A stretch of DNA of 64,000 bases from Mycobacterium sp. MFM001. GTDB taxonomy: Bacteria > Actinomycetota > Actinomycetes > Mycobacteriales > Mycobacteriaceae. Positions 51,101-61,500 of the stretch are shown piece by piece. The stretch is taken from the NCBI RefSeq assembly GCF_003402475.1, contig NZ_BFAB01000008.1:62001-126000 (forward strand), given 5' to 3'. The notes beneath the pieces are model-generated. The model ran no database searches, was not told the DNA's origin, and saw only the letters and a program-made list of their open reading frames with translations. Numbering within the stretch: the stretch's first letter is position 1; every line of letters begins with the position of its first letter. The position numbers were made by a program, and so were the translations under genes.

Positions 51101-51723
51101 AGGTGTACACCGCGTGGGGTGGATTCGCCTACGGCCGAGGCCTGGACGGTCGCGAAGCCACCGACGACATGAACCGTTCCTACCGGCGCATCGCGGTGGC
51201 CGCCAAGAACACCGACACCCGCGAGCACGACATCGCCGACTCCGACGACTACTTCCAATACCACGGCGGCATGGTCGCCACCGTGCGCGCACTGACCGGG
51301 CAGGCACCCGCCGCCTACATCGGCGACAACACCCGCCCCGACGCCGTCCGCACCCGCACGCTCTCGGAGGAAACCACCCGGGTGTTCCGCGCCCGCGTCG
51401 TCAACCCGCGCTGGATGACCGCGATGCGCCGGCACGGCTACAAGGGCGCGTTCGAGATGGCCGCGACGGTCGACTACCTGTTCGGCTACGACGCCACCGC
51501 AGGAGTGATGGCCGACTGGATGTACGAGCAACTCACCGAGGCCTACGTGCTCGACGCGGAGAACCGGAAATTCATGGCCGAGTCCAATCCCTGGGCGCTG
51601 CACGGGATGGCCGAACGGTTGCTGGAGGCGGTCAGCCGCGGCATGTGGGCCGAACCGCAAGCCGACACCCTGGACGGGCTGCGTCAGGTGCTGCTGGAAA
51701 CCGAAGGCGACCTCGAAGGCTAG
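48148..51723 (+). CDS. cobN: Cobaltochelatase subunit CobN
   Basis: Large subunit of the aerobic cobaltochelatase that inserts cobalt into hydrogenobyrinic acid a,c-diamide with ATP, with CobS and CobT elsewhere. The 1,191-residue protein matches the family size and carries K-H-G-N-L-E-W-L-P-G-K and related conserved blocks near 517-530, plus the C-terminal D-Y-L-F-G-Y-D-A-T region. The GTG start lies 45 bases from the divergent SDR gene. Confidence 0.96.
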   Translation: MPDPTVLLLSTSDTDLITARASGVNYRWANPSRLLPDELPTLLDAADIVVVRILGGYRSWQDGIDTVLGSGVPAVVVSGEQSPDADLMERSTTPAGIALQTHIYLAHGGVPNLRQLHAFLSDTLLMTGFGFTPPESTPTWGVLDRAAAALAVGPTVAVLYYRAQQLAGNTGYVEALCRAIEAAGGRPLPLYCASLRTAEPDMLATLSQADAMVVTVLAAGGVKPATATAGGDDDSWNVEHLAALDIPILQGLCLTSSRQQWQDNDDGLSPLDVASQVAVPEFDGRIITVPFSFKEIDDEGLISYVADPERCARVAGLAVRHARLRRIPNADKRIAVVFSAYPTKHARIGNAVGLDTPASAVALLRAMREHGYHIGELPGVDAQDGDALVHALIERGGQDPDWLTDGQLEGNPIRVSAGDYRAWFATLPAEFTDAVQQHWGPPPGELFVDRGNDPDGEIVIAALQAGNVVLMVQPPRGFGENPVAIYHDPDLPPSHHYLAAYHWLDAGFKADAVLHLGKHGNLEWLPGKTLGMSAACGSDAALGDLPLVYPFLVNDPGEGTQAKRRAHAVLVDHLIPPMARAETYGDIARLEQLLDEHANIAALDPGKLPAVRQQIWTLVRAAKMDHDLGLTERPEDDSFDDMLLHVDGWLCEIKDVQIRDGLHILGQKPTGEQELDLVLAILRARQLFGGKHSVPGLRQALGLAEDGTDERVSVDEVEAAARHLVKALQDAGWDSAAVDGLSDDPGVAAVLRFAATEVVPRLAGTGAEIDQVLRALDGRFIAAGPSGSPLRGLVNVLPTGRNFYSVDPKAVPSRLAWETGVAMADSLLARYRDDYGDWPRSVGLSVWGTSAMRTAGDDIAEVLALLGVRPVWDDASRRVVGLTPIPLTELGRPRIDVTVRISGFFRDAFPHVVTMLDDAVRLVADLDEPDDDNYVRAHAQADLVQHGDERRATTRIFGSKPGTYGAGLLQLIDSRNWRDDADLAQVYTAWGGFAYGRGLDGREATDDMNRSYRRIAVAAKNTDTREHDIADSDDYFQYHGGMVATVRALTGQAPAAYIGDNTRPDAVRTRTLSEETTRVFRARVVNPRWMTAMRRHGYKGAFEMAATVDYLFGYDATAGVMADWMYEQLTEAYVLDAENRKFMAESNPWALHGMAERLLEAVSRGMWAEPQADTLDGLRQVLLETEGDLEG

Positions 51724-51727
51724 CGCC

Positions 51728-51733
51728 TACATT
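51728..51733 (+). promoter_or_regulatory. -10 element for the PPOX gene, leaderless type
   Basis: TACATT, four bases after the cobN stop, ends six bases before the ATG at 51740. No ribosome site is present. Confidence 0.45.
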
Positions 51734-51739
51734 AAGGCC

Positions 51740-52123
51740 ATGCCACCCACATTTACCGACCTCGCCAAGTCGCGCTACGTCTTGCTGACCACCTTCACCA
51801 AGGACGGACGAGCCAAGCCGACTCCGGTGTGGGCGGCCCCCGACGGAGACCGGTTGCTGGTCATCAGCGAGGAAAAGTCGTGGAAGGTCAAAAGGATCCG
51901 CAACACCCCGCGGGTGACGCTGGCGGTCTGCGACCTTCGCGGCCGCCCGAAAAGTGAGCCGATCGAGGCAAGGGCCACGATCCTGGAAAAGACCTACAAC
52001 GGCTCGGTCTATCAGGCGATCGGCGAGAAGTACGGCATCGTCGGCGCCGTCTTCAACTTCTTCAGCAAAATGCGCGGCGGCATGGAAAAGAACGTCGGAA
52101 TCGAGTTGAGCGCCGCAAGCTGA
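51740..52123 (+). CDS. PPOX-class F420-dependent enzyme (Rv2061c-like)
   Basis: A 127-residue split-barrel protein with Y-V-L-L-T-T-F-T-K-D-G-R-A-K-P-T-P-V-W at about 13-31, the typical FDOR-B start that contacts F420 or flavin. The true substrate is unknown. It is convergent with the dienelactone hydrolase gene, stop codons three bases apart. Confidence 0.87.
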   Translation: MPPTFTDLAKSRYVLLTTFTKDGRAKPTPVWAAPDGDRLLVISEEKSWKVKRIRNTPRVTLAVCDLRGRPKSEPIEARATILEKTYNGSVYQAIGEKYGIVGAVFNFFSKMRGGMEKNVGIELSAAS

Positions 52124-52126
52124 CGC

Positions 52127-52828
52127 CTATCCGGTTTGCAGGTGCTCCCTGAAGAACGCGAAGACTCGCGCCCACGCATCCTGGGTGGCGGCCTGGTTGT
52201 AGCCGAAACCGGTGATGCGAAGCAGCGGTTGGGCCGGCAGTTTGTTGGCGAAGCTGTGCCCGGCACGCGGATAGACCTTGACGTCGTTCGGAATGGCCTT
52301 CTGCTCAAGAACCCGCTGCAGCTTCGCGGGAGCCCCGATACCCAGAGGGTCGCGGCTGCCGAAGCTGGCGACGATCGGGCATGCGCCGTCCAACGTCTCG
52401 CTGAGGTGACGCGGCAGTGGGGCGCCGTAGAACGGTGCCGAGGCGCCAAAACCCTTGGGCGACATGACCAAAGCGAACTGGCCGCCCATGCAGAAACCCG
52501 CGATGCCGACCTTGCCGGAGCACTGCGGCAACGACAGCACGTGGTCTCGGGCAGCCAGGATGTCGTCCTGCGCGGGGCCGGCGCGCTGGGTCAGCAGCTC
52601 GCGCATGACCTTCGGGACGCAGCGTGCCCGGCCGCCGCGCGCGAACAGGTTCGGGGTGATCGCGATGTATCCCGCCGCGGCGATGTGGTCGTTGATCGAC
52701 TCTTTGTCCGGCCCGTAACCGATGGCGTCGTGAATCACCACCACGCCCGGAAAGGGGCCCTGCCCGTCGGGAACATCGAGCAGAGCGTCGATCGGCCCGG
52801 CCGGGGTGTCCATCTGGATTGTCGTCAC
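52127..52828 (-). CDS. Dienelactone hydrolase family protein (Rv2054-like)
   Basis: A 233-residue alpha/beta hydrolase. The nucleophile is Cys113 in G-F-C-M-G-G, as in classical dienelactone hydrolases, with the catalytic histidine in A-G-H-S-F-A-N near 196. It likely opens lactones or small esters. The frame extends further upstream, but the GTG at 52828 (M-T-T-I) matches the homologue. Divergent from fxsA. Confidence 0.9.
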   Translation of the reverse strand: MTTIQMDTPAGPIDALLDVPDGQGPFPGVVVIHDAIGYGPDKESINDHIAAAGYIAITPNLFARGGRARCVPKVMRELLTQRAGPAQDDILAARDHVLSLPQCSGKVGIAGFCMGGQFALVMSPKGFGASAPFYGAPLPRHLSETLDGACPIVASFGSRDPLGIGAPAKLQRVLEQKAIPNDVKVYPRAGHSFANKLPAQPLLRITGFGYNQAATQDAWARVFAFFREHLQTG

Positions 52829-52896
52829 GAAAAGACATCTAACCGCGCTGCGCGCGGCGACGGAACTCCCGCGGCCGGCGCGAGCGTTGCCATCAC

Positions 52897-53340
52897 ATGG
52901 TGTCGCGACTGTTTCTCGTTTACGTCCTGGTCGAGCTGGCGGTGGTGGTGGCGCTGGCACACACGATCGGGCTCGGGTGGACCCTGCTGGTGCTGCTGGG
53001 CACCGTCGTCGTCGGCACCGCACTGGCCGGTTCGCAGCTCAAGCGTCAACTCGCAGACCTGGTGTCCGGCCGCAGCCCGGTGACCGACGGCGCGCTGACC
53101 GCTCTCGGCGCCGCGCTGCTCGTCGTCCCGGGACTGGTCACCAGCGTCGTCGGGCTGCTGCTGCTCCTGCCGCCCACGCGAACGGTCGCCCGCCCGGTGG
53201 TAGTCGCGATGGTCGCCCGCCGCCTTGGCCGGCCGCTGGTCATCGTCGACCGGCGCGTCCGACCCGACGTCATCGACGGCGAGGTCATCGACGTCACCGA
53301 CGTCGAGCCGCCCCCGGCTGCCTTAGTTTTGCGGCTGTGA
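52897..53340 (+). CDS. fxsA: FxsA family membrane protein
   Basis: A 147-residue membrane protein with two to three hydrophobic segments, E-L-x-V-V-V-A-L near the start and G-A-L-L-V-V-P-G-L-V-T-S-V-V-G near 72-86, the FxsA signature. E. coli FxsA suppresses phage T7 F-exclusion; the normal function is unknown. Its stop overlaps the amidohydrolase GTG as GTGA. Confidence 0.88.
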   Translation: MVSRLFLVYVLVELAVVVALAHTIGLGWTLLVLLGTVVVGTALAGSQLKRQLADLVSGRSPVTDGALTALGAALLVVPGLVTSVVGLLLLLPPTRTVARPVVVAMVARRLGRPLVIVDRRVRPDVIDGEVIDVTDVEPPPAALVLRL

Positions 53341-54929
53341 CAACGCTGCTGCTGGGCGGTCGGGTGCACAGCCCGACGCACCCCGACGCGACCGCGATGG
53401 CGGTCCGCGACGGCGTGGTCGCCTGGCTCGGCAGCGACGACGTCGGACGCGGCCAGTTTCCCGACGCCGACGTCGTCGACCTCGACGGCGGTTTCGTCGC
53501 GCCCGCGTTCGTCGACAGCCACATCCATCTCACCGCCACCGGCCTGACACTCACCGGCCTGGACCTGCGGGCCGCCACCTCGCAGCGGCATTGCCTGCAG
53601 CTGATCGCCGATTACGCCGCCGCGCATCCCGACCAGCTGGTGTGGGGCCACGGCTGGGACGAGTCCGCCTGGCCGGAGAACAGCCCGCCGTCGACGGCCG
53701 ACCTGGATGCCCTGCTCGGCGACCGGCCCGCCTACCTGAGCCGCATCGACGTGCACTCCGCGCTGGCCTCGACCGCGCTGCGACGGCGGGTCCCGGAGTT
53801 GGCAGCGGCCCACGGCTTCGCCGACCAGCAGCCGCTGGCCGGCGACGCGCACCACCTGGTCCGGGCCGTGGCTCGCGACCTTTTGAGCAGCGCTCAACTC
53901 GCCGAAGCCCGGGCCGCCGCACTGGACGCCGCCGCCGCGGCCGGCATCGTCGCCGTCCACGAGTGCGCCGGTCCCGAAATCGGCGGCCCGGCCGACTGGC
54001 GGCAACTGCGTGCCCTCGAGCACGGCGTCGACGTGGTCGGCTACTGGGGCGAAGCGGTGAGCAGCCCGGCGCGCGCCCGCGAACTGATGGCCGAGACCGG
54101 CGCGCATGGGCTGGCCGGCGACCTGTTCGTCGACGGCGCGGTGGGGTCGCGCACCGCCTGGCTGCACGAGCCGTACGCCGACGCCCCGGAGTCTGCCGGC
54201 AACTGCTACCTCGAACCGGAGGCGATCACCGCCCATCTGCGGGCCTGCACCCAGGCGGGCGTGACGGCCGGATTCCACGTCATCGGCGATGCCGCGGTGT
54301 CGGCCGCGGTCGCCGCTTTCCAGCGGGTGGCCGACGAACTCGGGACCGTCGCGGTTGCCCGCTGCGGGCACCGGTTGGAGCATCTGGAAATGGTGACCGC
54401 CGAGCAGGCCGCGAAGCTGGGCGCGTGGGGCGTCATCGCCAGCATGCAGCCCAACTTCGACGCGCTGTGGGGCGGCAGCAACGGCATGTACGCCCGCCGT
54501 CTGGGTATCGATCGAGGTAGCCGACTGAACCCCTTTGCGCTGTTAGCATCCCAAGGCGTGCCCCTCGCGTTCGGATCCGACGCCCCGGTGACGGGCCTCG
54601 ATCCCTGGGCGAGTGTGCGGGCCGCAGCTCATCACCACACCCCGGACAGCGCGGTGTCCGTGCGGGCGGCGTTTGCCGCTGCCACCCGCGGAGGCTGGCG
54701 CGCCGCCGGGGTTCGCGAAGGGTTGACGGGCACTCTGGCGCCCGGCGCACCCGCGTCCTATGCGGTGTGGGACGTCGGCGAACTCGACGTCGCCGCCCCC
54801 GACAACGCCGTCCAGCGCTGGTCGACCGACCCGCGCTCGAGGGTGCCCGCTTTGCCGCGGCTGGGCCCAGGCGAGGCGCTACCGCGCTGCCGGCAAACCG
54901 TGCACCGGGGTGCCGTCATCTATGGCTAA
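53337..54929 (+). CDS. Amidohydrolase family 3 protein, YtcJ-like
   Basis: A 530-residue metal-dependent hydrolase with the metal-binding pair His62-x-His64 in D-S-H-I-H-L, H-G-W-D-E near 105, further histidines in F-H-V-I-G-D and R-L-E-H-L-E, and a C-terminal G-S-D-A-P-V motif with the metal Asp. Substrate unknown; relatives cleave N-substituted formamides and similar bonds. The GTG overlaps the fxsA stop, and its stop lies inside the lnt start (eight-base overlap). Confidence 0.87.
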   Translation: MTTLLLGGRVHSPTHPDATAMAVRDGVVAWLGSDDVGRGQFPDADVVDLDGGFVAPAFVDSHIHLTATGLTLTGLDLRAATSQRHCLQLIADYAAAHPDQLVWGHGWDESAWPENSPPSTADLDALLGDRPAYLSRIDVHSALASTALRRRVPELAAAHGFADQQPLAGDAHHLVRAVARDLLSSAQLAEARAAALDAAAAAGIVAVHECAGPEIGGPADWRQLRALEHGVDVVGYWGEAVSSPARARELMAETGAHGLAGDLFVDGAVGSRTAWLHEPYADAPESAGNCYLEPEAITAHLRACTQAGVTAGFHVIGDAAVSAAVAAFQRVADELGTVAVARCGHRLEHLEMVTAEQAAKLGAWGVIASMQPNFDALWGGSNGMYARRLGIDRGSRLNPFALLASQGVPLAFGSDAPVTGLDPWASVRAAAHHHTPDSAVSVRAAFAAATRGGWRAAGVREGLTGTLAPGAPASYAVWDVGELDVAAPDNAVQRWSTDPRSRVPALPRLGPGEALPRCRQTVHRGAVIYG

Positions 54930-56832
54930 AGAAAGGCGGCGCTTCGACGACGCCACCGAGATCCTCCCGCTGGTCAGCGATGACGACACCGGCGAAATCC
55001 CCGTGCCGGACGAGGACGACGACGTCGACCTCGAAGACCTCGACGAGGACTTCGATGATCGCGAACCGTCGAACCGCTTCGCCGAGGCGATCCGCGCTCG
55101 GCTTGCCGCGCTTGGCCCCGCCGTGCTGGCGCTGCCGCCGAGGATCGGCTACGCGCTCAAGCCGCGACTGCTGCGGCTGGGCGCTACGGTCGTCGCGGCA
55201 CTGCTGCTCTACGCCAGCTTCCCGTCGACCAACTGGTGGTGGGCCGCCGTCGTCGCGTTCGCGCTGCTGGCCTGGGTGTTGACCCGGCCGGCGACGACGC
55301 CGGCCGGCGGACTGGGTTACGGCTTCTTGTTCGGGCTGACGTTCTACCTGCCGCTGCTGCCGTGGATCGGTGCGCTGGTCGGCGCGATGCCCTGGATAGC
55401 ACTGGCGACGGTGTCTGCGGGGTTCCCCGCCATCTTCGGGCTGTCGGCCGTCGCGGTGCGCCGGTTGCCGGGCTGGCCGGTGTGGTTCGCGCTGGTGTGG
55501 GTGGCTCAGGAGTGGCTGAAGTCGACCGGACCGTTCGGTGGATTCCCCTGGGGCGTGGTGGCATTCGGTCAGACCGACGGTCCCTTCCTGCCGCTGGTCC
55601 GGCTTGGTGGCCCGCCGCTGCTGTCGCTGGGAATCGTGCTGATCGGTTGCGCCGCGACAGCAGTCGTGGTCGAGATCGCATCCTGGTGGCAAAGCCCGCA
55701 TCGGGCGGAGCGTGTTCCGGCGGTCATGCTGCCGACCGTCTGCATCTGCGTGGTGTTGTTCGCCACGATCGTCGTTTGGCCGCCGGTCCGGCATTCGGGC
55801 ACGGGCGCGGGCAACGAGCCCGTCGTCACCGTCGCCGCGGTGCAGGGCAACGTGCCGCGGCTGGGGCTGGACTTCAACTCCCAGCGCCGGGCAGTGCTCG
55901 ACAACCATGTCCGGGAGACGCGGCGACTGGCCGACGACGTGCATGCCGGCCGCGCCCCGCAACCCCAATTCGTCGTCTGGCCCGAGGACGCGTCGGACAT
56001 CGATCCGCTGGCCAACCCGGACGCGGGTCAGCTGATCACGGCGGCCGCCGAGGTGATCGGCGCGCCGATCCTCGTCGGAACCGTGCTCGACGTCCCCAAC
56101 CGGCCGCCGGATCAGCCCGCTTACACGAACACGGTGATCGTCTGGAATCCGGGCAGCGGGCCCGCCGAACGCCACAACAAGCAGATCGTGCAACCGTTCG
56201 GCGAGTATCTGCCCTGGCCGTGGCTCTTCAAGCACCTGTCCGGATTCGCCTCCTGGGCCGGGCACATGGTGCCGGGCCAGAGCAGCGGGGTGGTGCATGC
56301 CGCCGGCATCCCGGTCGGGGTGGCCACCTGCTGGGAAGTGATCTTCGACCGCGCGCCGCGCGAATCGGTGCGCAACGGAGCCCAGGTGCTGGCCATGCCC
56401 AGCAACAACGCCACCTTCGAGCAGACGATGAGCGAGCAGCAGCTGGCCTTCGACAAGGTGCGCGCCGTCGAACACGATCGCTACGTCGTCGTCGCCGGCA
56501 CGGTCGGCGTCAGCGCGGTGATCGCGCCGGATGGCCGGGAGCTGGCCCGCACCGAGTTCTTCCAGCCCGCGTACCTCGACAGCCAGGTGCGGCTCAAGAC
56601 GGCGCTGACGCCGGCCACCCGCTGGGGCCCGATCGTGCAGTGGATCCTGGTCCTGGCGGGCGTCGGGGCCATCCTGGCCGGAATACTGCACAATGGATGG
56701 TTCCCACGCCCGAATCGTCGCTGGCTTCGGCCTGCGCGACGGGCCGCTGCGTCGGAGGACACCGACGACGAAGACCTGATCGACACCGACGACGAACCGC
56801 TCGACGAGGGCGGCCGACATTCCGCCCGGTGA
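54922..56832 (+). CDS. lnt: Apolipoprotein N-acyltransferase
   Basis: Adds the third acyl chain to lipoproteins such as LppK at the outer face of the membrane. The 636 residues have an acidic N-terminus (1-60), about eight membrane helices, and the nitrilase-like catalytic domain with the triad Glu355 (W-P-E-D), Lys420 (H-N-K-Q) and Cys470 (T-C-W-E-V). The C-terminal tail is acidic. In M. tuberculosis this domain is fused to Ppm1 in one protein; here a stop codon and 20 bases separate them. Confidence 0.95.
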   Translation: MAKERRRFDDATEILPLVSDDDTGEIPVPDEDDDVDLEDLDEDFDDREPSNRFAEAIRARLAALGPAVLALPPRIGYALKPRLLRLGATVVAALLLYASFPSTNWWWAAVVAFALLAWVLTRPATTPAGGLGYGFLFGLTFYLPLLPWIGALVGAMPWIALATVSAGFPAIFGLSAVAVRRLPGWPVWFALVWVAQEWLKSTGPFGGFPWGVVAFGQTDGPFLPLVRLGGPPLLSLGIVLIGCAATAVVVEIASWWQSPHRAERVPAVMLPTVCICVVLFATIVVWPPVRHSGTGAGNEPVVTVAAVQGNVPRLGLDFNSQRRAVLDNHVRETRRLADDVHAGRAPQPQFVVWPEDASDIDPLANPDAGQLITAAAEVIGAPILVGTVLDVPNRPPDQPAYTNTVIVWNPGSGPAERHNKQIVQPFGEYLPWPWLFKHLSGFASWAGHMVPGQSSGVVHAAGIPVGVATCWEVIFDRAPRESVRNGAQVLAMPSNNATFEQTMSEQQLAFDKVRAVEHDRYVVVAGTVGVSAVIAPDGRELARTEFFQPAYLDSQVRLKTALTPATRWGPIVQWILVLAGVGAILAGILHNGWFPRPNRRWLRPARRAAASEDTDDEDLIDTDDEPLDEGGRHSAR

Positions 56833-56852
56833 GGGCCCGACAAAGGAGCTAT

Positions 56853-57620
56853 ATGACGGGGGACCGTCCCACCCAGCGCACGCTGGTGATCATCCCGACG
56901 TACAACGAGCGGGAGAACCTGCCGCTGATTCTGCGTCGCCTGCACGACGCCCGCCCCGACGTGCACGTGCTCGTGGTCGACGACAGCAGCCCCGACGGCA
57001 CCGGCCAGCTTGCCGACGAGCTGGCCGTCGCCGACCCCGAGCGCATCCACGTGATGCACCGCACGGTCAAAAACGGCCTCGGCGCGGCCTACCTGGAGGG
57101 GTTCGCCTGGGGGCTGAGCAGGCAGTACTCGACGCTGGTCGAGATGGACGCCGACGGCAGCCACGCGCCCGAGCAGCTGCACCGCCTGCTGGACGCGGTG
57201 GACGGCGGCGCCGACCTGGCGATCGGTTCGCGCTACGTCGATGGCGGGACGGTCCGTAACTGGCCGTGGCGGCGCATCGTGCTCTCCAAGGTCGCCAACA
57301 CCTATTCGCGGCTGCTGCTGGGAATCGGGGTCCACGACATCACCGCCGGCTACCGGGCCTATCGGCGCGCGGTGCTGGAGAAGATCGACCTGGACGCCGT
57401 CGACTCCAAGGGCTACTGCTTCCAGATCGACCTGACCTGGCGCACGGTCAGCAACGGATTCGTCGTCGTCGAAGTCCCGATCACGTTCACCGAGCGAGAA
57501 CTCGGCGTGTCCAAGATGAGCGGATCCAATATCCGCGAAGCGCTGGTCAAGGTCGCCCAGTGGGGGATCAACGGGCGGTTCAACCGCAACCGGGCCGTGC
57601 CCGCCGACGAGCTCAAATAA
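56853..57620 (+). CDS. ppm1: Polyprenol monophosphomannose synthase
   Basis: Transfers mannose from GDP-mannose to polyprenyl phosphate, the mannose donor for lipomannan, LAM and protein mannosylation. The 255-residue GT2 enzyme has [10 protein letters not shown] at 41-50, the metal-binding D-A-D-G-S-H near 94-99 and no membrane domain of its own. AAAGGAG precedes the ATG by seven bases. It is probably membrane-associated through Lnt, which is encoded 20 bases upstream. Confidence 0.96.
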   Translation: MTGDRPTQRTLVIIPTYNERENLPLILRRLHDARPDVHVLVVDDSSPDGTGQLADELAVADPERIHVMHRTVKNGLGAAYLEGFAWGLSRQYSTLVEMDADGSHAPEQLHRLLDAVDGGADLAIGSRYVDGGTVRNWPWRRIVLSKVANTYSRLLLGIGVHDITAGYRAYRRAVLEKIDLDAVDSKGYCFQIDLTWRTVSNGFVVVEVPITFTERELGVSKMSGSNIREALVKVAQWGINGRFNRNRAVPADELK

Positions 57621-57632
57621 CCCAGGCGTGTG

Positions 57633-57971
57633 TCAGCTGCCGCGGCGGCGCGACCTGATCAGGTCGAGGCGCTCCTTGAGTAGCTCCTCGAGCTCCTCGA
57701 CCGAGCGGCGCTCCAGCAGCATGTCCCAGTGGGTGCGCGGCGGCTTGACCTTCTTCGGCTCGGGCAGGTCGCCCTCGATCAGGGTGCCTTCCATCCCGTT
57801 GCGGCACAGCCAGGTGCCGGGGATCTCGGCGTCGTCGGCGAACGGAACGTCGAACTCCTCGCCGTTTTCCGTGCGATACCGTGCGATCTGACGCGGCGCC
57901 AGATCGTGGTTGCGGTCGGTCTCGTAGCTCACGGCTCCGAGGCGGCTGCCTCTCAGCACACGATCAGCCAT
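57633..57971 (-). CDS. rbpA: RNA polymerase-binding protein RbpA
   Basis: A 112-residue actinobacterial transcription factor that binds RNA polymerase and group I/II sigma factors, stabilises open complexes and affects rifampicin sensitivity. The N-terminal tail and core (R-Y-x-x-E-N-G-E-E-F-D-V-P-F-A), the basic linker K-K-V-K-P-P-R-T and the C-terminal sigma-interacting helices (E-R-R-S-V-E-E-L-E-E-L-L) are visible. AGAGGAG lies nine bases before the ATG. It converges on ppm1. Confidence 0.97.
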   Translation of the reverse strand: MADRVLRGSRLGAVSYETDRNHDLAPRQIARYRTENGEEFDVPFADDAEIPGTWLCRNGMEGTLIEGDLPEPKKVKPPRTHWDMLLERRSVEELEELLKERLDLIRSRRRGS

Positions 57972-58055
57972 CGTCAATACTCCTCTAAGTGCAATTCTCT
58001 CCGGGCTGGACAACGCTGTGGCGGTCCGCGCAGTTCCCGTGCGACGCGACCTTCC

Positions 58056-58061
58056 ATGATA
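58056..58061 (-). promoter_or_regulatory. Candidate -10 element for rbpA
   Basis: TATCAT on the minus strand is a strong extended match and would start transcription near 58049, giving rbpA a leader of about 78 bases. The 127-base gap holds both this and the divergent gene's promoter. Confidence 0.4.
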
Positions 58062-58085
58062 CCGGGACCGCGGCGCAGAGGGCGT

Positions 58086-58091
58086 TAAAGT
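58086..58091 (+). promoter_or_regulatory. -10 element for the Rv2049c-like gene, leaderless type
   Basis: TAAAGT ends exactly seven bases before the GTG at 58099 and no ribosome site precedes it, so the mRNA should start at the start codon. Confidence 0.5.
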
Positions 58092-58098
58092 CGGGGCC

Positions 58099-58437
58099 GT
58101 GAGCCGCCGTGCCCGACCGCAGCCATGCCGCTGGTGTGGCCGCGACGTGACCGACACCGGGATGGGCCGCCGCCGGCAGTACTGCCGCCAGTCCTGTCGC
58201 CAGCGGGCCTATGAGCAGCGGGCCTCGATGAACGGGGCAGGAGGACCCTCGCTGCCGCCCGACGCCGTCGTGCTCTCCGCCGACGAGGCCGCCGACCTGT
58301 CCGACCGGGTCTATCAGGTGCGATGCGCCGCCGAGGACGTCGCCACCGCGCTCGAGGAGGGAGCCGGCGCGCCCGAGCTGCGCGAGCTCTGCGATGCGCT
58401 CATGCGGGCGGCCAAGGCGGCCGATGGCTGGCGCTGA
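58099..58437 (+). CDS. Small zinc-finger-like protein (Rv2049c-like)
   Basis: A 112-residue protein with an N-terminal basic module containing Cys10-x-x-Cys13 and Cys29-x-x-x-Cys33 (P-C-R-W-C and Y-C-R-Q-S-C-R-Q-R), a likely zinc knuckle, followed by an acidic helical half (about 60-110). It is conserved beside rbpA and pks12 in mycobacteria. Nucleic-acid binding is plausible but unproven. Confidence 0.82.
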   Translation: MSRRARPQPCRWCGRDVTDTGMGRRRQYCRQSCRQRAYEQRASMNGAGGPSLPPDAVVLSADEAADLSDRVYQVRCAAEDVATALEEGAGAPELRELCDALMRAAKAADGWR

Positions 58438-58588
58438 CCGCGACTGACCGTCTCCAAGCTGTGACCTGTACAGTCGCGCCATGGATCGCTGGGCGAGGCC
58501 GGTATTGGCCACGGACCCGGCTCACCGACTTTCGTGACTCGGCCGCATTCCGGGTTCGGCGACCGACGTTAGGCGAGGGGTAACAAAT

Positions 58589-61500
58589 ATGGCTGACCAA
58601 CTCCAGCATGCGACCGAAGCGCTGCGCAAAGCGCTGGTCCAGGTGGAGCGGCTGAAGCGCAAGAACCGCGCACTGCTGGAACGGTCCGGTGAACCGATCG
58701 CGATCGTCGGCATGTCCTGCCGGTTCCCCGGCGGGGTCAACGACCCGGACGGCTTGTGGGACATGGTGGACCAGGGCCGCGATGTGATGTCGGAGTTCCC
58801 CACCGATCGGGGCTGGGACCTGGCCGGGCTGTTCGATCCCGACCCCGACGCGCCGCACAAGTCTTACGCCCGCCATGGCGGATTCGTCCACGACGTCGCG
58901 GGTTTCGACGCGGGCTTCTTCGGGGTGTCGCCGAGCGAGGCGCTGGCCACCGACCCACAGCACCGGATGCTTTTGGAGTTGTCGTGGGAGGCGTTGGAGC
59001 GGGCCGGAATTGACCCGACCGGGCTGCGCGGCAGCGCCACCGGCGTGTTCGCCGGGATCATCGTCCAGGGCTACGGCATGCTCGCCGAGGAGATCGAGGG
59101 CTACCGGCTGACCGGGATGACCTCCAGCGTCGCCACCGGCCGGGTGGCGTATGTGCTTGGGCTGGAAGGCCCGGCGGTGTCGGTGGACACCGCGTGTTCG
59201 TCGTCGTTGGTGGCGCTGCACATGGCGGTCCAGTCGCTGCGCTCGGGCGAGTGCGACCTGGCCCTGGCCGGGGGAGCGACGGTCAACGCGACGCCGACGG
59301 TGTTCGTCGAGTTCAGCCGGCATCGCGGACTCGCGCCGGACGGCCGGTGCAAGCCGTACGCGGGCGCGGCCGACGGCGTGGGCTGGTCCGAGGGCGGCGG
59401 CATGTTGGTGGTCGAGCGGCTTTCGGATGCCCGGCGATTGGGCCATCCGGTGTTGGCGGTGGTGCGCGGCTCGGCGGTCAACCAAGACGGTGCCTCCAAC
59501 GGGTTGACCGCACCCAATGGCCCGTCGCAGCAGCGGGTGGTGCGCGCCGCGCTGGCCAACGCCGGACTCACTGCCGCCGAGGTGGACGCGGTGGAGGGCC
59601 ACGGCACCGGCACCACGCTGGGCGATCCCATTGAGGCCCAAGCGCTTTTGGCAACCTACGGGCAAGACCGGTCCGAGCCGCTGTGGCTGGGGTCGATCAA
59701 GTCCAACATGGGTCACACCCAGGCCGCGGCCGGAGTCGCCGGTGTGATCAAGATGGTGCAGGCCATGCGCCACGAGACGCTGCCGGCGACATTGCATGTG
59801 GATTCGCCTAGCCCACATGTGGATTGGTCGGCGGGACGGGTGTCGCTGCTGACCGAGCCGCACCCGTGGCCGGCCGACGGCAAAGCGCGCCGCGCCGGGG
59901 TGTCGTCGTTCGGGATCAGCGGCACCAACGCCCATGTGATCATCGAATCCGTCCCGTCCGCGGATGCACCAGCCGACGAGGCCGTCAAGCCCGCGGTGCT
60001 GCCGTGGGTGGTGTCGGCGAAAAGCACTGCGGCACTGGAGAAACAAGCGGCCCGGCTGTCAGAGTTCGTGGCCGCTCGCCCGGAGCTGGATCCGGTCGAC
60101 GTGGGCTGGTCGCTGGCGGGCCGGTCGACCTTCGAACACCGCGCGGTGGTCGTCGGTTCCGACCGGGAGCAGTTGCTGACCGGGTTGGGTGAACTGGCCG
60201 ACGGGCTGCCCGGCGCACGCGTGGTGCACGGCAGCGCCACACCGGCCGGCAAAACCGTGTTCGTCTTTCCCGGCCAGGGTTCGCAATGGCTCGGCATGGG
60301 CGTCGAATTGCTCAACACTGCACCGGTTTTCGCCGAGCACATGCAGTCCTGTGCGGATGCCTTCGCGGAATTCGTCGACTGGTCGCTGATCGACGTGCTG
60401 CGCGGCGCACCGGGCGCCCCCGGCCTCGACCGGGTCGACGTGGTGCAGCCCGCGCTGTTCGCGGTCATGGTGTCGCTGGCCGAACTGTGGCGATCCGTCG
60501 GTGTGCGCCCGGACGCCGTGATCGGGCATTCGCAGGGCGAAATCGCCGCCGCCTACGTCGCGGGCGCATTGTCGTTGCGCGACGCCGCACGCGTCGTCAC
60601 GTTGCGCAGCAAATTGTTGACGCAGTTGGCCGGCCGCGGCGGCATGGTGTCGCTGGCCTGCGACATCGAACAAGCACGAGAATTGTTGGCGCCCTTCGGT
60701 GATCGGATCAGCATCGCCGCGATCAATGGGCGGTCCGCGGTGGTGGTGTCCGGTGAAGTGCCGGCGCTGGAGGAGCTGATCGGGCACTGCGCCGAACGCG
60801 AACTGCGCGCGCGCCGCATCGACGTGGACTACGCCTCGCATTCCGTGGACGTCGAGGCGATCCGCGGCCAGCTGGCCGACGCACTCGCCGGCATCGAGCC
60901 GCAATCGTCACGCACCGCATTCTTTTCCACGGTCACCGGCAGTCTTTTCGACACCGCCGGACTGGACGCCGACTACTGGTACCGCAACATCCGGCAGACC
61001 GTCGAATTCGACCAGGCGGTCCGTAGCGCCTGCGGCCAAGGCTACCGAACGTTCATCGAATCCAGCCCGCACCCGGCGTTGATCGCCGGTATCGAAGACA
61101 CCGTCACCGACCAGGGCGTGAACCCCATCGTCATTCCCACTCTCGGCCGCGACGAAGGCGGGTTCGACCGGTTCCTTACTTCCGCGGCGCAGGCCTTTGT
61201 GTCGGGCGTCGCCGTCGACTGGCGTGCCGTGCTGCCCGGCGGCGAGTTCGTCGAGCTGCCGACGTATGCCTTTGAGCGGCGGCGGTTTTGGCTCTCCGGC
61301 GACGGCGCCGCGCTCGATGCGGCCGGGCTGGGTCTGGCGTCCAGTGAACATCCGCTGCTGGGTGCGGTCGTCGAGCGGCCGGACTCCGGCGGCGTGGTGT
61401 TGACCGGCCGTCCCTCGCCCTCGTCGCAAGCCTGGCTGAACGACCACGCCGTGTCCGGCATGACGGTGTTTCCGGGCACGGGATTCGTGGAGTTGGCCAT

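Noticed and set aside
52806..53336. 177-codon N-terminal extension of the amidohydrolase
   Set aside because: This in-frame stretch overlaps fxsA in another frame and is Arg/Gly/Pro-rich. The GTG at 53337 overlapping the fxsA stop gives the normal family N-terminus.
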